Shown here: positions 1 through 7,275 of the stretch, in pieces
How positions within the stretch are numbered: the first letter of the stretch is position 1
How the letters are laid out: each line of letters begins with the position of its first letter
Assembly: GCA_964402175.1 (NCBI GenBank)
Contig: CAYOBN010000004.1
Coordinates: 1-64,000 of the forward strand
From: JAWKUK01 sp964402175
Lineage (GTDB): Bacteria > Planctomycetota > UBA1135 > GCA-002686595
Reading direction: 5' to 3'
Length of the DNA stretch: 64,000 nucleotides
The notes under the pieces: generated by a model
Database searches by the model: none
What the model saw: the letters and a program-made list of their open reading frames with translations, nothing else
Told to the model about the DNA's origin: nothing
Made by a program: the position numbers and the translations under genes

Positions 1-27
1 CGCATGCTGCGCTTCGTGACCGCGTGA

Positions 28-366
28 CCCCCGCGTCGATGTACAAAGCGACAACTGGGCTCGAAACGTAGCCTAGGCACCGCACAACATAATCTCGGCT
101 CCGGCTGTCGGCGCTGGCGCTTCCATTCTCGGGTGTGATGCGCCCGAAGCCTACCCGCGGCGCTCGCGCTCGAATGTGTTCTCACCGCCTGGTCGCTCAC
201 TCAAGCGCTGCTGCCTATGACGCTGGCGATGATGACGGCGTTCGGAAGCGATCTCGCGCTCGTTCGGCACGAAGGGGTCGAGTCGGACTGGTCCCCGACT
301 AGAGACGACTGAGCGATGACTGGAGAAGACCGTGTCGTAGCTCCGCGTCGACGCGCCATGGAGACT
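28..366. other. Left-edge non-coding stretch
   Basis: No gene is recognised here. The first 27 bases read on the plus strand as a short open stretch ending in TGA, which could be the last codons of a gene lying to the left, but eight codons are too few to support a call. The rest holds stops in all frames or only frames that shadow the neighbouring lipoprotein gene. Confidence 0.4.
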
Positions 367-726
367 TCACTCCGCCAACTGCGCGGTCAGCTCCCTCGGT
401 TCCAACTCCCTGGCCCCAGGGCATAGGAGGCCGAAGCCGGGGAAGAGCAGGATCACCGAACCGATCACGTCGAGCTGGCCGTAGGTCGACCAGCGGTGGT
501 CGATGATCCGGATGTCCTGCTGTCCATCCCTCTCGAAGATGACCACGTGGGACCGGTCCCGGGCGAGCTCCAACTGCGCTTCCCCTTGCCCGACGAGCAC
601 GCCGTCGACATGGATCGTTGTTCGGGGATCGCCGCCGTCGAGCTGCACACCCTGTTGCGAGGAGACGAAGGCCGAGCACGAAGCAAGGAAGAGGGCGGCA
701 GGCGCCGCGAGCTTGGGGTGAAGCAT
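367..726 (-). CDS. Small hypothetical lipoprotein
   Basis: Predicted 119-aa exported lipoprotein of unknown function. The chosen ATG at 726 puts a classic type II signal peptide at the N-terminus: a short basic start, a hydrophobic Ala/Leu stretch and a lipobox ending FLASC with the Cys near residue 18. A longer open frame upstream would bury this signal inside the protein, so it was rejected. The mature part holds a region reading TTIHVDGVLVGQGEAQLEL, which resembles short PEGA-like or carrier-type beta modules in which a small ligand or surface decorates a beta hairpin. A hydrophobic glycine-rich stretch (about residues 85-105) follows and could be membrane-embedded. It stands alone, with no operon partner. 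The function is unknown. Confidence 0.6.
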   Translation of the reverse strand: MLHPKLAAPAALFLASCSAFVSSQQGVQLDGGDPRTTIHVDGVLVGQGEAQLELARDRSHVVIFERDGQQDIRIIDHRWSTYGQLDVIGSVILLFPGFGLLCPGARELEPRELTAQLAE

Positions 727-1031
727 GGTCGAGGTCCGGTGGTGCGCGGTACGCGCGGCGCCCTGGCTCGTGACACGCGCGAGCTCGAGAAATTCGCCTC
801 CGCCACGCACATGTCGAGCGCGGTCGGCGGCGCGGACCGGTCGCTGCGCGGGAGCACGGCAGGTCGCTCGCCCTCGACGTGGGCCGGAAGGGTCCCAGGT
901 CTGTGTATCGAGGGCGGGCGCGCTCGTTCGCCATTATCGGAGACGCCGCGAACCGCAGAGGGCGTACGTCGCAGGAGGGGTCTCGACATGCGCGAAGGCG
1001 GATCGAGACCCCCCCCAAGGGTGCGCCCCGC
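727..1031. other. Intergenic region with a hairpin
   Basis: About 300 bp between the lipoprotein start and the stop of the AhpD-like gene. Apart from the inverted repeat at 977-1012 nothing gene-like is supported; the open frames here are shadows or GC-rich noise. It presumably carries the lipoprotein promoter. Confidence 0.4.
977..1012 (-). terminator. Hairpin downstream of the AhpD-like gene
   Basis: Perfect 10-bp inverted repeat GGGGTCTCGA / TCGAGACCCC with a 16-nt loop, lying about 20 bp past the stop of the AhpD-like gene on the minus strand. Position and strength suggest a transcription terminator. No T-run follows on the minus strand, so it would be a non-canonical one. Confidence 0.45.
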
Positions 1032-1568
1032 TCAGAGCGCAGGCGCGGCCGGGAAATCGACGGCAGTGCCCGCGATGTGGTTGACGTAGTTCGTCAGCGT
1101 GTTGAGCGCGACCGCGGCGATGACTTCGAGGAGGTTCGCATGGGTCCAACCCGCCGCCAGGAAGGCCTCGACCGACGACGGGGCTGGATTGCCGCGGGAC
1201 TCGGTGATCTCGCGGCTGAGCTGGACGAGGCGCGTGCGCTTCTCGTCGACGCCTTCGCCTGTCCGCGCGGCGCGCATCACATCGCCGCTGAGGCCGACCA
1301 TGCCGCCGATCAAAGTGTGCGCGGCGAGGCAGTAGGCACACTGGTTCACTTGCGCGACTGCGAGGGCCACCAGCTCTCGATCGGCGGCGGAGAGCGATGC
1401 CTCGCCGAGCGCCTCGGACTGGGCGAGGTAGGAGCGCAGGACGGCCGGCGAGTGGGCCATCGTTCCGAGCAGGTTCGGCACCTTCCCCATCTTCGCCTTC
1501 ACGGCGTCGAGCAAGGGGCGGGCGGCTTCCGGTGCGTTCTCGTAGCGGACGGGGGAGATACGGGTCAT
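1032..1568 (-). CDS. Carboxymuconolactone decarboxylase / AhpD-like protein
   Basis: A 178-aa protein of the AhpD-like superfamily. The redox motif is NQCAYCLAAH, with Cys77 and Cys80 (CxxC) followed by His84, the arrangement used by alkylhydroperoxidase AhpD-type enzymes to reduce peroxides. The length and all-helical composition fit the peroxidase-related CMD family. Members act in the cytoplasm in peroxide or thiol-stress defence, although the natural substrate is usually unknown. The gene is divergent from a TetR-family regulator, with a 144-bp shared upstream region that carries an operator-like palindrome. I infer that the regulator controls this gene, probably in response to a small molecule or oxidative signal. 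The start at 1568 is the ATG that leaves this intergenic room, and no other start is needed. Confidence 0.88.
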   Translation of the reverse strand: MTRISPVRYENAPEAARPLLDAVKAKMGKVPNLLGTMAHSPAVLRSYLAQSEALGEASLSAADRELVALAVAQVNQCAYCLAAHTLIGGMVGLSGDVMRAARTGEGVDEKRTRLVQLSREITESRGNPAPSSVEAFLAAGWTHANLLEVIAAVALNTLTNYVNHIAGTAVDFPAAPAL

Positions 1569-1648
1569 GGTTCGTTTCCTGGTGGTTCAGGCGGACTCGG
1601 CGGATGCCGGGAGCGAACGGCGCCCCGGGCGACACGGGGGCATTCGGT

Positions 1649-1662
1649 AGACAGACCTGTCT
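1649..1662. promoter_or_regulatory. TetR-type operator candidate
   Basis: AGACAG-AC-CTGTCT: two perfect 6-bp arms with a 2-bp centre, located between the divergent AhpD-like and TetR genes. Palindromes built on AGAC(A/C)G...GTCT are typical binding sites of TetR-family repressors that regulate themselves and a divergent gene. Its placement 51 bp before the regulator ATG and 81 bp before the target ATG suits control of both promoters. Confidence 0.55.
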
Positions 1663-1712
1663 GTGACCAAGAAATTGGAAGGGGGGCGCCCAGGGGCTAT
1701 GTTCGTGGCGGC

Positions 1713-2300
1713 ATGAAGCGCACCAGAGCGACCCCCGCGGCCGACGGAGGCAAGCGCGAGGACCTCGTCCGTACCGCGGCCCGGCTCCTCTGCGCCCATG
1801 GCATCCACGCCGTCGGGATCGACTGGATCATCGCAGAGGCGGGCGTCGCGAAGGCCACGCTCTACAAGCACTTCCCCTGCAAGGACGACCTCGTCGTCGC
1901 CGCGTTACGGGCGACGGGCGCCGCGAGCCGCTGCGCGCTCGCTGAGGCGGCGCGGGCGGCCGGCAAGGCTCCGGTCGATCGGCTCCTTGCACTTCCGAGG
2001 CTCGTCGCTCGGAGCTCGGACCACGGCTGCATCTTCGCGCTCGCCGCGCAGGAGTTCCCCGACCGCACCCACGCAGTCCACAGGGAGTCCGCAGCGCATC
2101 GTCAGGCGCTGCATGCCGCGATCGAAGCGCTCGTGGTCGAGGCCGGCCTCGAACGGGACCAAGCGGCGGTTGCAGCCGAGATCCACGTCGTGCTGGATGG
2201 CGTCCAGGCGGCGGTCGCGGTCGGTCCGGCCGACGCTCGGCGCGCCGTCGAGGCCGCCACACGCCTCCTCGAGCAGAGCCTCTGCGCGCGACGCGCCTGA
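1713..2300 (+). CDS. TetR/AcrR family transcriptional regulator
   Basis: A 195-aa one-component repressor-type regulator. The N-terminal third holds the TetR helix-turn-helix: the block GVAKATLYKHFPCKDDLV at about residues 44-61 matches the highly conserved recognition-helix and YxHFxxKxxL signature of the family. The C-terminal two thirds are helical and variable, as expected of the ligand-binding and dimerisation domain. The ATG at 1713 was chosen because the HTH then begins at the usual distance from the N-terminus; the frame stays open far upstream, but that part overlaps the divergent AhpD-like gene antisense. It probably represses itself and the AhpD-like gene through the palindrome at 1649-1662. 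The inducer is unknown. Confidence 0.9.
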   Translation: MKRTRATPAADGGKREDLVRTAARLLCAHGIHAVGIDWIIAEAGVAKATLYKHFPCKDDLVVAALRATGAASRCALAEAARAAGKAPVDRLLALPRLVARSSDHGCIFALAAQEFPDRTHAVHRESAAHRQALHAAIEALVVEAGLERDQAAVAAEIHVVLDGVQAAVAVGPADARRAVEAATRLLEQSLCARRA

Positions 2301-2311
2301 AGCGCCCATCG

Positions 2312-2334
2312 CAGACCGGGCGCGCCGCGGTCTG
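2312..2334. terminator. Bidirectional hairpin between convergent genes
   Basis: CAGACCG and CGGTCTG form a perfect 7-bp stem around a 9-nt GC-rich loop, just past the TetR stop and before the bioA stop on the other strand. It lies where a shared terminator for the convergent pair is expected. No clear T-runs are present. Confidence 0.4.
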
Positions 2335-2385
2335 ACGCACCCATCGAATCGGGGAGGCAAGCAGGGGCGCTGACTTGTGCGACGG

Positions 2386-3654
2386 TCACGGGACCCCGTG
2401 GACCAGAGCGCGCATCGTCTGCGCGATCTGATCGACCTGCGCGTCGTCGACGCACGCGGGCGGGAGCGCATACAGGACGTTGCCCAGCGGGCGCAGCAAC
2501 ACGCCCCTGCGGAGCGCTTCGGCCCGCAAGCGGGGTGCGAGCGCGCTCATGTAACCCGACGTCGAGCCCTCGGGCACACAGAGCTCGACGGCGGCCATGC
2601 CGCCGATCGCGCGAACGTCGCGCACCTGAGGCAGCTCGCGGAGTGACTCGAGCTGCGTGAAGAGGCTGCGGCCGATGCGGGCCAAGCGCGCGGGTGTACC
2701 GTCTTCTTCGACGAGGTCCAGCGAAGCGAGCGCCACCGCGCAAGCGATCGGGTTGGCCGTAAACGTGTGCCCGTGCGGGAAGAATTTCGAGCGCTCGCGA
2801 TCGACGAAGGCCTGAAAGAGCTCCTCGCGCACGAGCGTCGCTGCGAGCGGCAACGTGCCGCCAGTGAGGCCCTTCGCGAGACAGAGCACGTCCGGGCTGA
2901 TGCCCGCGCGCGCGCAGGCGAAGAGTGCTCCGGTGCGACCGAAGCCAGTGAAGACTTCGTCCGCGATCAAGGGCACGCCGTGCGCGTCGCACGACGCGCG
3001 CGCCGCGCGCACGAAGTCTTCGCTCTGGATCCGCATTCCCGCTGCGCCTTGCAGCAGCGGCTCCAGGATCAAGCCTGCAGCGCGCGGGCCGAGCGCGGCC
3101 AAGGCGCCCTCGATGGCCTCTGGGATCACCGGGACCCGCAGCACCTCGAAGAAGAGCGGCTGCAGGGCCAAGAAGAACGGATCGGGGTCACCGACCGACA
3201 TCGCGCCGAACGTGTCGCCGTGGTAGGCGCCTTCGAGGGCCACGAAGACGCGCCGCTCGGCGAACCCACGCTGGACCCACGCTTGCAGCACGAGCTTCAG
3301 GGCCACCTCGACCGCGGTGCTGCCGTCGTCCGAGTAGAACACTCGCGAGAGGCCAGGCGGCGCGACCGCCACGAGGCGCTCTGCGAGGCGCACCGCCGGT
3401 TCGTGGGTCGCGCCCGCGAACAGCACGTGATCCAGCCGGCTCGCCTGCGCGTGCATCGCCGCGACGAGGCGCGGATGGCAGTGACCGTGCAGCGTCGCCC
3501 ACCACGACGAGATCCCGTCCAGGATCCGTGACCCGTCCTCGAGGACGAGCTCTGCGCCCTGCGCTGCAGCGACCGGCAGCGGATCGGCTTCGCAGCCGTG
3601 CTGCGTGTAAGGATGCCAGACGACCCTGCGGTCGCGTTCGATGAGGTCGCTCAT
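2386..3654 (-). CDS. bioA: Adenosylmethionine-8-amino-7-oxononanoate aminotransferase
   Basis: BioA, 422 aa, the PLP enzyme that aminates 7-keto-8-aminopelargonate (KAPA) to 7,8-diaminopelargonate (DAPA), usually with S-adenosylmethionine as amino donor. The protein has the BioA N-terminal block VWHPYTQ, the substrate-pocket SSWW (residues 49-52), the class III aminotransferase block ADEVFTGFGRTG with the PLP-pyridine Asp at residue 232, and the Schiff-base lysine at about Lys261 in LAKGLTGG. Its ATG overlaps the stop of the upstream bioFD gene by four bases (ATGA), so the two are almost certainly translationally coupled. It is the last gene of a bioB-bioFD-bioA operon. An upstream in-frame start would extend into bioFD and adds no homologous sequence. 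Confidence 0.95.
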   Translation of the reverse strand: MSDLIERDRRVVWHPYTQHGCEADPLPVAAAQGAELVLEDGSRILDGISSWWATLHGHCHPRLVAAMHAQASRLDHVLFAGATHEPAVRLAERLVAVAPPGLSRVFYSDDGSTAVEVALKLVLQAWVQRGFAERRVFVALEGAYHGDTFGAMSVGDPDPFFLALQPLFFEVLRVPVIPEAIEGALAALGPRAAGLILEPLLQGAAGMRIQSEDFVRAARASCDAHGVPLIADEVFTGFGRTGALFACARAGISPDVLCLAKGLTGGTLPLAATLVREELFQAFVDRERSKFFPHGHTFTANPIACAVALASLDLVEEDGTPARLARIGRSLFTQLESLRELPQVRDVRAIGGMAAVELCVPEGSTSGYMSALAPRLRAEALRRGVLLRPLGNVLYALPPACVDDAQVDQIAQTMRALVHGVP

Positions 3655-5471
3655 AACAAGCGCTCCACTGTGGGATGCCCGTCGATCCAAGCATCGAGCG
3701 CGGCGGGCGTCAGCTCCGCGAGGAGCGGCAGCTCGAAGATCTGCGCGACCCCCGACAGTTGAGCCAATGTCCGCCGATTCGACGGATGCTGGGCCCCGAC
3801 CAAGAACAGGGCCGCGACCTCGATGCCGCGCTGCCGCAGAGCTTCGAGCGTCAGCAACGTATGGTTCAAGGTCCCAAGGCCCGAGCGCGCGACGAGCACC
3901 ACACGCGCGGCGCGTGCAGCGAGCCAGTCGGCTTGCAAGTAGGGCGGTTCGAGGTCGTAGGGCACCATCAAGCCTCCGGCGAGCTCCACGAGCAGCGGGC
4001 TCGTGCTCGCGCGGTGCAGCTCGAGCGCTGCGTCGAGGTGCTGGGGGGCGATTCGCTCGCCCTCAGCCGCCGCGGCTTCATGCGGCGACGCAGGGAGTTC
4101 GAACCACGCGAGGTTCGGCAGCAGCGAACCCTCGGGCGGTTCTGCGAGCGCTCCTACGGTGCCGCGGTCGTCGTCCTCGCCCGTTTGCACGGGCTTCCAG
4201 TAACGAGCGAATGACCGCCGCAGCGCGGCCCGCAGGAGCAGCGCGCTGACGATCGTCTTGCCGACGTTGGTGTCCGTTCCGACGACGAACGTGACGGGCG
4301 CGGTCTTCGGAGACTGCGACGAAGACGGCGACGAGCGCGCCGACCGTGGACCGCTTCGAGCGAGCGCGTCCGCGAGCGCCTCCACTTCCTGCTGCGTGTG
4401 GGTCGCATGGCACACGATCCGGAGCTGCGCTCGCCCCTCGGGCACCGTCGGCGGACGGACGGCGGGGACGTAGAAGCCCTCGCGGCGCAGCGCATTCGCC
4501 AAATCCACCGCCTCGGTGGCCCCGCCAATGGGGACCGGGACGATCGCACCCGCAGGTGGCTCGACTCCGAGTCGCAGCGCGAGCCGTCGCACATTTCCCC
4601 GCAGGTGCGATCGCGCTTGATCCGCAGCGCGACAGGCTTCGACGGCCGCGACCCAGGCCCCCGCCAGCGCCGGCTGCGGCGCCGTCGTGAAGAGGAACGA
4701 GCGCGCGGCGTGGATCAGGTGCGTCCGCAGCGCAGCGCTGCCGACGACCGCCGCGCCAGCGCAGCCCAAGGCCTTGCCACCGGTCACGAGGCGAGCGCAC
4801 AGTCGATGTTCGCCCTGCACCGCGCTGCTGGCCCAGGCGCCAGCGCCTTCGGGTCCGAGTACGCCGACCGAATGGGCCTCGTCGACGACGAGCCAAGCGT
4901 CATACCGACGGCAGAGCGCGTCGATCTCCGCCAGCGGCGGCGCATCCCCGCCCATGCTGAAGATCCCCTCGGTCAGCACCAGCCTGCGTCGCGCACCAGC
5001 CGCCGCCCGCAGCGCTCGCTCGAGGTCACCGAGATCTGCGTGTTCATGGATCAGGATCCTCGCGCGCGAGAGGCGCGCCCCATCGATGAGCGACGCATGG
5101 TTGGCGCGGTCGGAGATCACGGCGTCGCCCCGACCGACGAGGGCCTGGATCAGCCCGACGTTCGCTTGATAGCCGGAGGGGAACAGCAGCGCGGCGTCGG
5201 ACGCGAGCCAACCCGCCAGCGCGCGCTCTGCCGACTCGTGGAGCGGGCACCCCCCCGATAGGAGCCGCGCGGCCCGGCCGCCCGCCCCGTAGGCCCGTGT
5301 CGCCGCGATCGCCGCTTCGACCACCTGCGGGTGACGCGAGAGGCCCAGGTAGTCGTTGCTACCGAAGTCGATCCCAGGGGGGACACCCGTCAACTGCGTC
5401 GAGCGCGCCAAGCCCAGCGCCGCGCGCCGGGCGGCTTCGGCTTCGAGCTCCGAATCGAGAGAGCGCGACAC
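3651..5471 (-). CDS. bioFD: BioF-BioD fusion: KAPA synthase and dethiobiotin synthetase
   Basis: A 606-aa bifunctional biotin enzyme. Residues about 1-372 are BioF (8-amino-7-oxononanoate synthase), a PLP enzyme that condenses pimeloyl thioester with L-alanine. They show FGSNDYLGL, DEAHSVGVLG and the PLP lysine Lys233 in GGKALG. Residues about 392-606 are BioD, the ATP-dependent dethiobiotin synthetase, with the P-loop GTDTNVGKT (398-406) and KPVQTG (426-431). A Ser/Pro/Arg-rich linker (about 373-391) joins them and the frame is continuous, so this is a real fusion and not a sequencing join. The start is GTG, six bases after the bioB stop; the stop overlaps the bioA ATG. The fused steps are not consecutive: BioA acts between them. 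Confidence 0.93.
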   Translation of the reverse strand: MSRSLDSELEAEAARRAALGLARSTQLTGVPPGIDFGSNDYLGLSRHPQVVEAAIAATRAYGAGGRAARLLSGGCPLHESAERALAGWLASDAALLFPSGYQANVGLIQALVGRGDAVISDRANHASLIDGARLSRARILIHEHADLGDLERALRAAAGARRRLVLTEGIFSMGGDAPPLAEIDALCRRYDAWLVVDEAHSVGVLGPEGAGAWASSAVQGEHRLCARLVTGGKALGCAGAAVVGSAALRTHLIHAARSFLFTTAPQPALAGAWVAAVEACRAADQARSHLRGNVRRLALRLGVEPPAGAIVPVPIGGATEAVDLANALRREGFYVPAVRPPTVPEGRAQLRIVCHATHTQQEVEALADALARSGPRSARSSPSSSQSPKTAPVTFVVGTDTNVGKTIVSALLLRAALRRSFARYWKPVQTGEDDDRGTVGALAEPPEGSLLPNLAWFELPASPHEAAAAEGERIAPQHLDAALELHRASTSPLLVELAGGLMVPYDLEPPYLQADWLAARAARVVLVARSGLGTLNHTLLTLEALRQRGIEVAALFLVGAQHPSNRRTLAQLSGVAQIFELPLLAELTPAALDAWIDGHPTVERLL

Positions 5472-5477
5472 CGACGC

Positions 5478-6443
5478 TCACTCCGCAGAGAGCGCGACGA
5501 GGCCGAGCTTCGCGAGCAGCGCTGCGTCGCTGGCAGGGGTCGGGTTCGGAGTCGTCAGTAGCTCGTCGCCGACGAAGATCGAGTTGACGCCCGCGAGGAA
5601 GCAGAGCGCTTGCGCGGCCTCAGGCAGCTCCTTGCGCCCTGCGGAGAGCCGCACGGCGCTCTTCGGCATCAGGATGCGCGCGACCGCCGCGACGCGGACG
5701 AGCTCGCTCCAATCCACCGGCTCTGCAGCACCCAGCGGCGTCCCCGCCACGGCGACGAGGTTGTTGATGGGCACGGACTCCGGCGCGGGATCCATGTTGG
5801 CGAGTTCGGCGAGCAGCTCACTCCGACCGCGACGGTCTTCACCGAGGCCCAGGATCCCACCGCAGCAGAGCTTGAGCCCGGCCTCGCGGGCGACCTGGAG
5901 GGTCGCAAGGCGATCGTCGTAGTCGCGTGTGGTCACGACCGCGGCGTAGTGGCTGCGGCCGGTGTCGAGGTTGTGGTTGTAGTAGTCCAAGCCCGCAGCG
6001 CTCAGCGCCGCCGCCTGTTCGGGCTCGAGCATGCCGAGCGTCGCGCAGGCCTCCAAGCCCAGGGCTTTCACCCCGCGGACCATCTCCAGGACGCGCTGAA
6101 ACTCCGCGCCGTTCCGCGCAGAGCGCCAGGCTGCGCCCAGGCAGAAGCGATCCGCGCCGCCCTCCATCGCCGAACGCGCGCGTTCGAGCACCGTCTCGAC
6201 GTCCAGCAAGGGTTGGCGCTCCACGGCGGTCGCGTGGTGCGCGCTCTGCGAGCAATAACCGCAGTCCTCGGGGCAGCCGCCGGTCTTGATCGACAGGAGC
6301 TGCGCGCACTGGATTCTGCGGGGGTCGTGGTGATCCCGGTGGACCGCTGCGGCGCGGAAAACGAGCTCCAGCAGCGGCTGGGCCAGCAGGGCCTCGACCT
6401 CTTCGATCGTGACCCGCCCACAGGTGGCGGAGGTGGCGTTCAT
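5478..6443 (-). CDS. bioB: Biotin synthase
   Basis: BioB, 321 aa, the radical SAM enzyme that inserts sulfur into dethiobiotin to make biotin. The radical-SAM cluster motif is clear as GGCPEDCGYCSQ with Cys57, Cys61 and Cys64. Further BioB hallmarks are YNHNLDT, the GGILGLGE block and the C-terminal NSIFVGDELLTT segment with conserved binding residues for the second [2Fe-2S] cluster region. The ATG at 6443 gives the standard length of about 320 aa; the frame is open upstream but that part is arginine-rich noise. It is first in the operon, six bases ahead of bioFD. The promoter must lie in the 116 bp between it and the DUF2161 gene. No biotin operator could be recognised. Confidence 0.95.
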   Translation of the reverse strand: MNATSATCGRVTIEEVEALLAQPLLELVFRAAAVHRDHHDPRRIQCAQLLSIKTGGCPEDCGYCSQSAHHATAVERQPLLDVETVLERARSAMEGGADRFCLGAAWRSARNGAEFQRVLEMVRGVKALGLEACATLGMLEPEQAAALSAAGLDYYNHNLDTGRSHYAAVVTTRDYDDRLATLQVAREAGLKLCCGGILGLGEDRRGRSELLAELANMDPAPESVPINNLVAVAGTPLGAAEPVDWSELVRVAAVARILMPKSAVRLSAGRKELPEAAQALCFLAGVNSIFVGDELLTTPNPTPASDAALLAKLGLVALSAE

Positions 6444-6559
6444 GGGGCGAAGAAGATAGGCGATGGTCCCCTGCGCGTGTTGCTCCGATGTGGCCGATCG
6501 ACCTCGAGCGTGCATGACGCGCGCTGCCAGGTCCTGGCCTCCGCCGGACGCGCGCGCGA

Positions 6560-7270
6560 TCAGCTCGACGGCGCTGGACTCGGCGCGAGGCTCGCCACGA
6601 CTTCGCTGTAGGTCTGGAGCGCTGCGCGGCCGAGCTCGCTGAGGCTGTAGGTGCCGAGGTCCGAACGCTCGAACCACCCGTAGTGGTCGTCGTAGACGAT
6701 GCGGCCCGCGCGGACGATGCCCGTGGCGTTTCGAATCTCGACGGGCTTCGCGGCGCCCGTGGTCGCCAAGAACGCCGCGCAGACCAAAGCGTCTTGCCGG
6801 TAAGCCGTGACTTGTTTGCCGCGCGAACCTCCTACGTTCGGATCGCCGCGTCGGCGCTCGAACTCGCCCAGGAGCTGCGTGAGGCGCGCGCGCGCAGGGC
6901 GCGGTCGATACGGCTCAGGGTCTACGAGCGCTTCGACGCGTGACGAACGTGCGCGCACGGTGACAACGAGCAGCCCGAGGCCGAGCAGCCGCACCAAGCG
7001 CACGACGTCGTCGGGCGAGCGCTGCAGAAGGGTGCGCCGCTTCGAGCGACGATCATCGGGCACTGCGATGTACACCGCGTCGGTGAGGCGCTGGCGGTCG
7101 ATCGCCTGCAAGAAGAGCTCGAGGTTCAACGAGAGCTTCAGCTCGACGATCACGGGCGGCTCGTCGCCGCGGCAGGCGACGACATCACAGCCTTCGACCT
7201 CGGCTTTGACCGTGTAACCCTGGCCCTCCAAGAACGCCTTGATCGGCCCGTAGAGCTCCGTCTCACGCAT
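6560..7270 (-). CDS. DUF2161 family PD-(D/E)xK-type protein
   Basis: A 236-aa protein of the DUF2161 family, annotated elsewhere as a putative PD-(D/E)xK phosphodiesterase. The nuclease-like core is visible near the N-terminus: a helix in METxLYGPIKAFLEGQGY style, then GCDVVA with Asp29, then VIVELKLSL with Glu43 and Lys45, which is the expected D...ExK geometry, followed by a long helix and a TDAVYIAVP strand. The C-terminal half is a winged-helix-like tail (GWFERSDLGTYSLSELGR). Whether it cuts DNA is not known. It starts five bases past the stop of the nitroreductase gene and is probably transcribed with it. The ATG at 7270 is the only start that keeps the conserved METxLY-type N-terminus. 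Confidence 0.8.
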   Translation of the reverse strand: MRETELYGPIKAFLEGQGYTVKAEVEGCDVVACRGDEPPVIVELKLSLNLELFLQAIDRQRLTDAVYIAVPDDRRSKRRTLLQRSPDDVVRLVRLLGLGLLVVTVRARSSRVEALVDPEPYRPRPARARLTQLLGEFERRRGDPNVGGSRGKQVTAYRQDALVCAAFLATTGAAKPVEIRNATGIVRAGRIVYDDHYGWFERSDLGTYSLSELGRAALQTYSEVVASLAPSPAPSS

Positions 7271-7275
7271 CCGAG

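Noticed and set aside
879..1712. N-terminal extension of the TetR regulator
   Set aside because: It would overlap the AhpD-like gene antisense and push the HTH far from the N-terminus.
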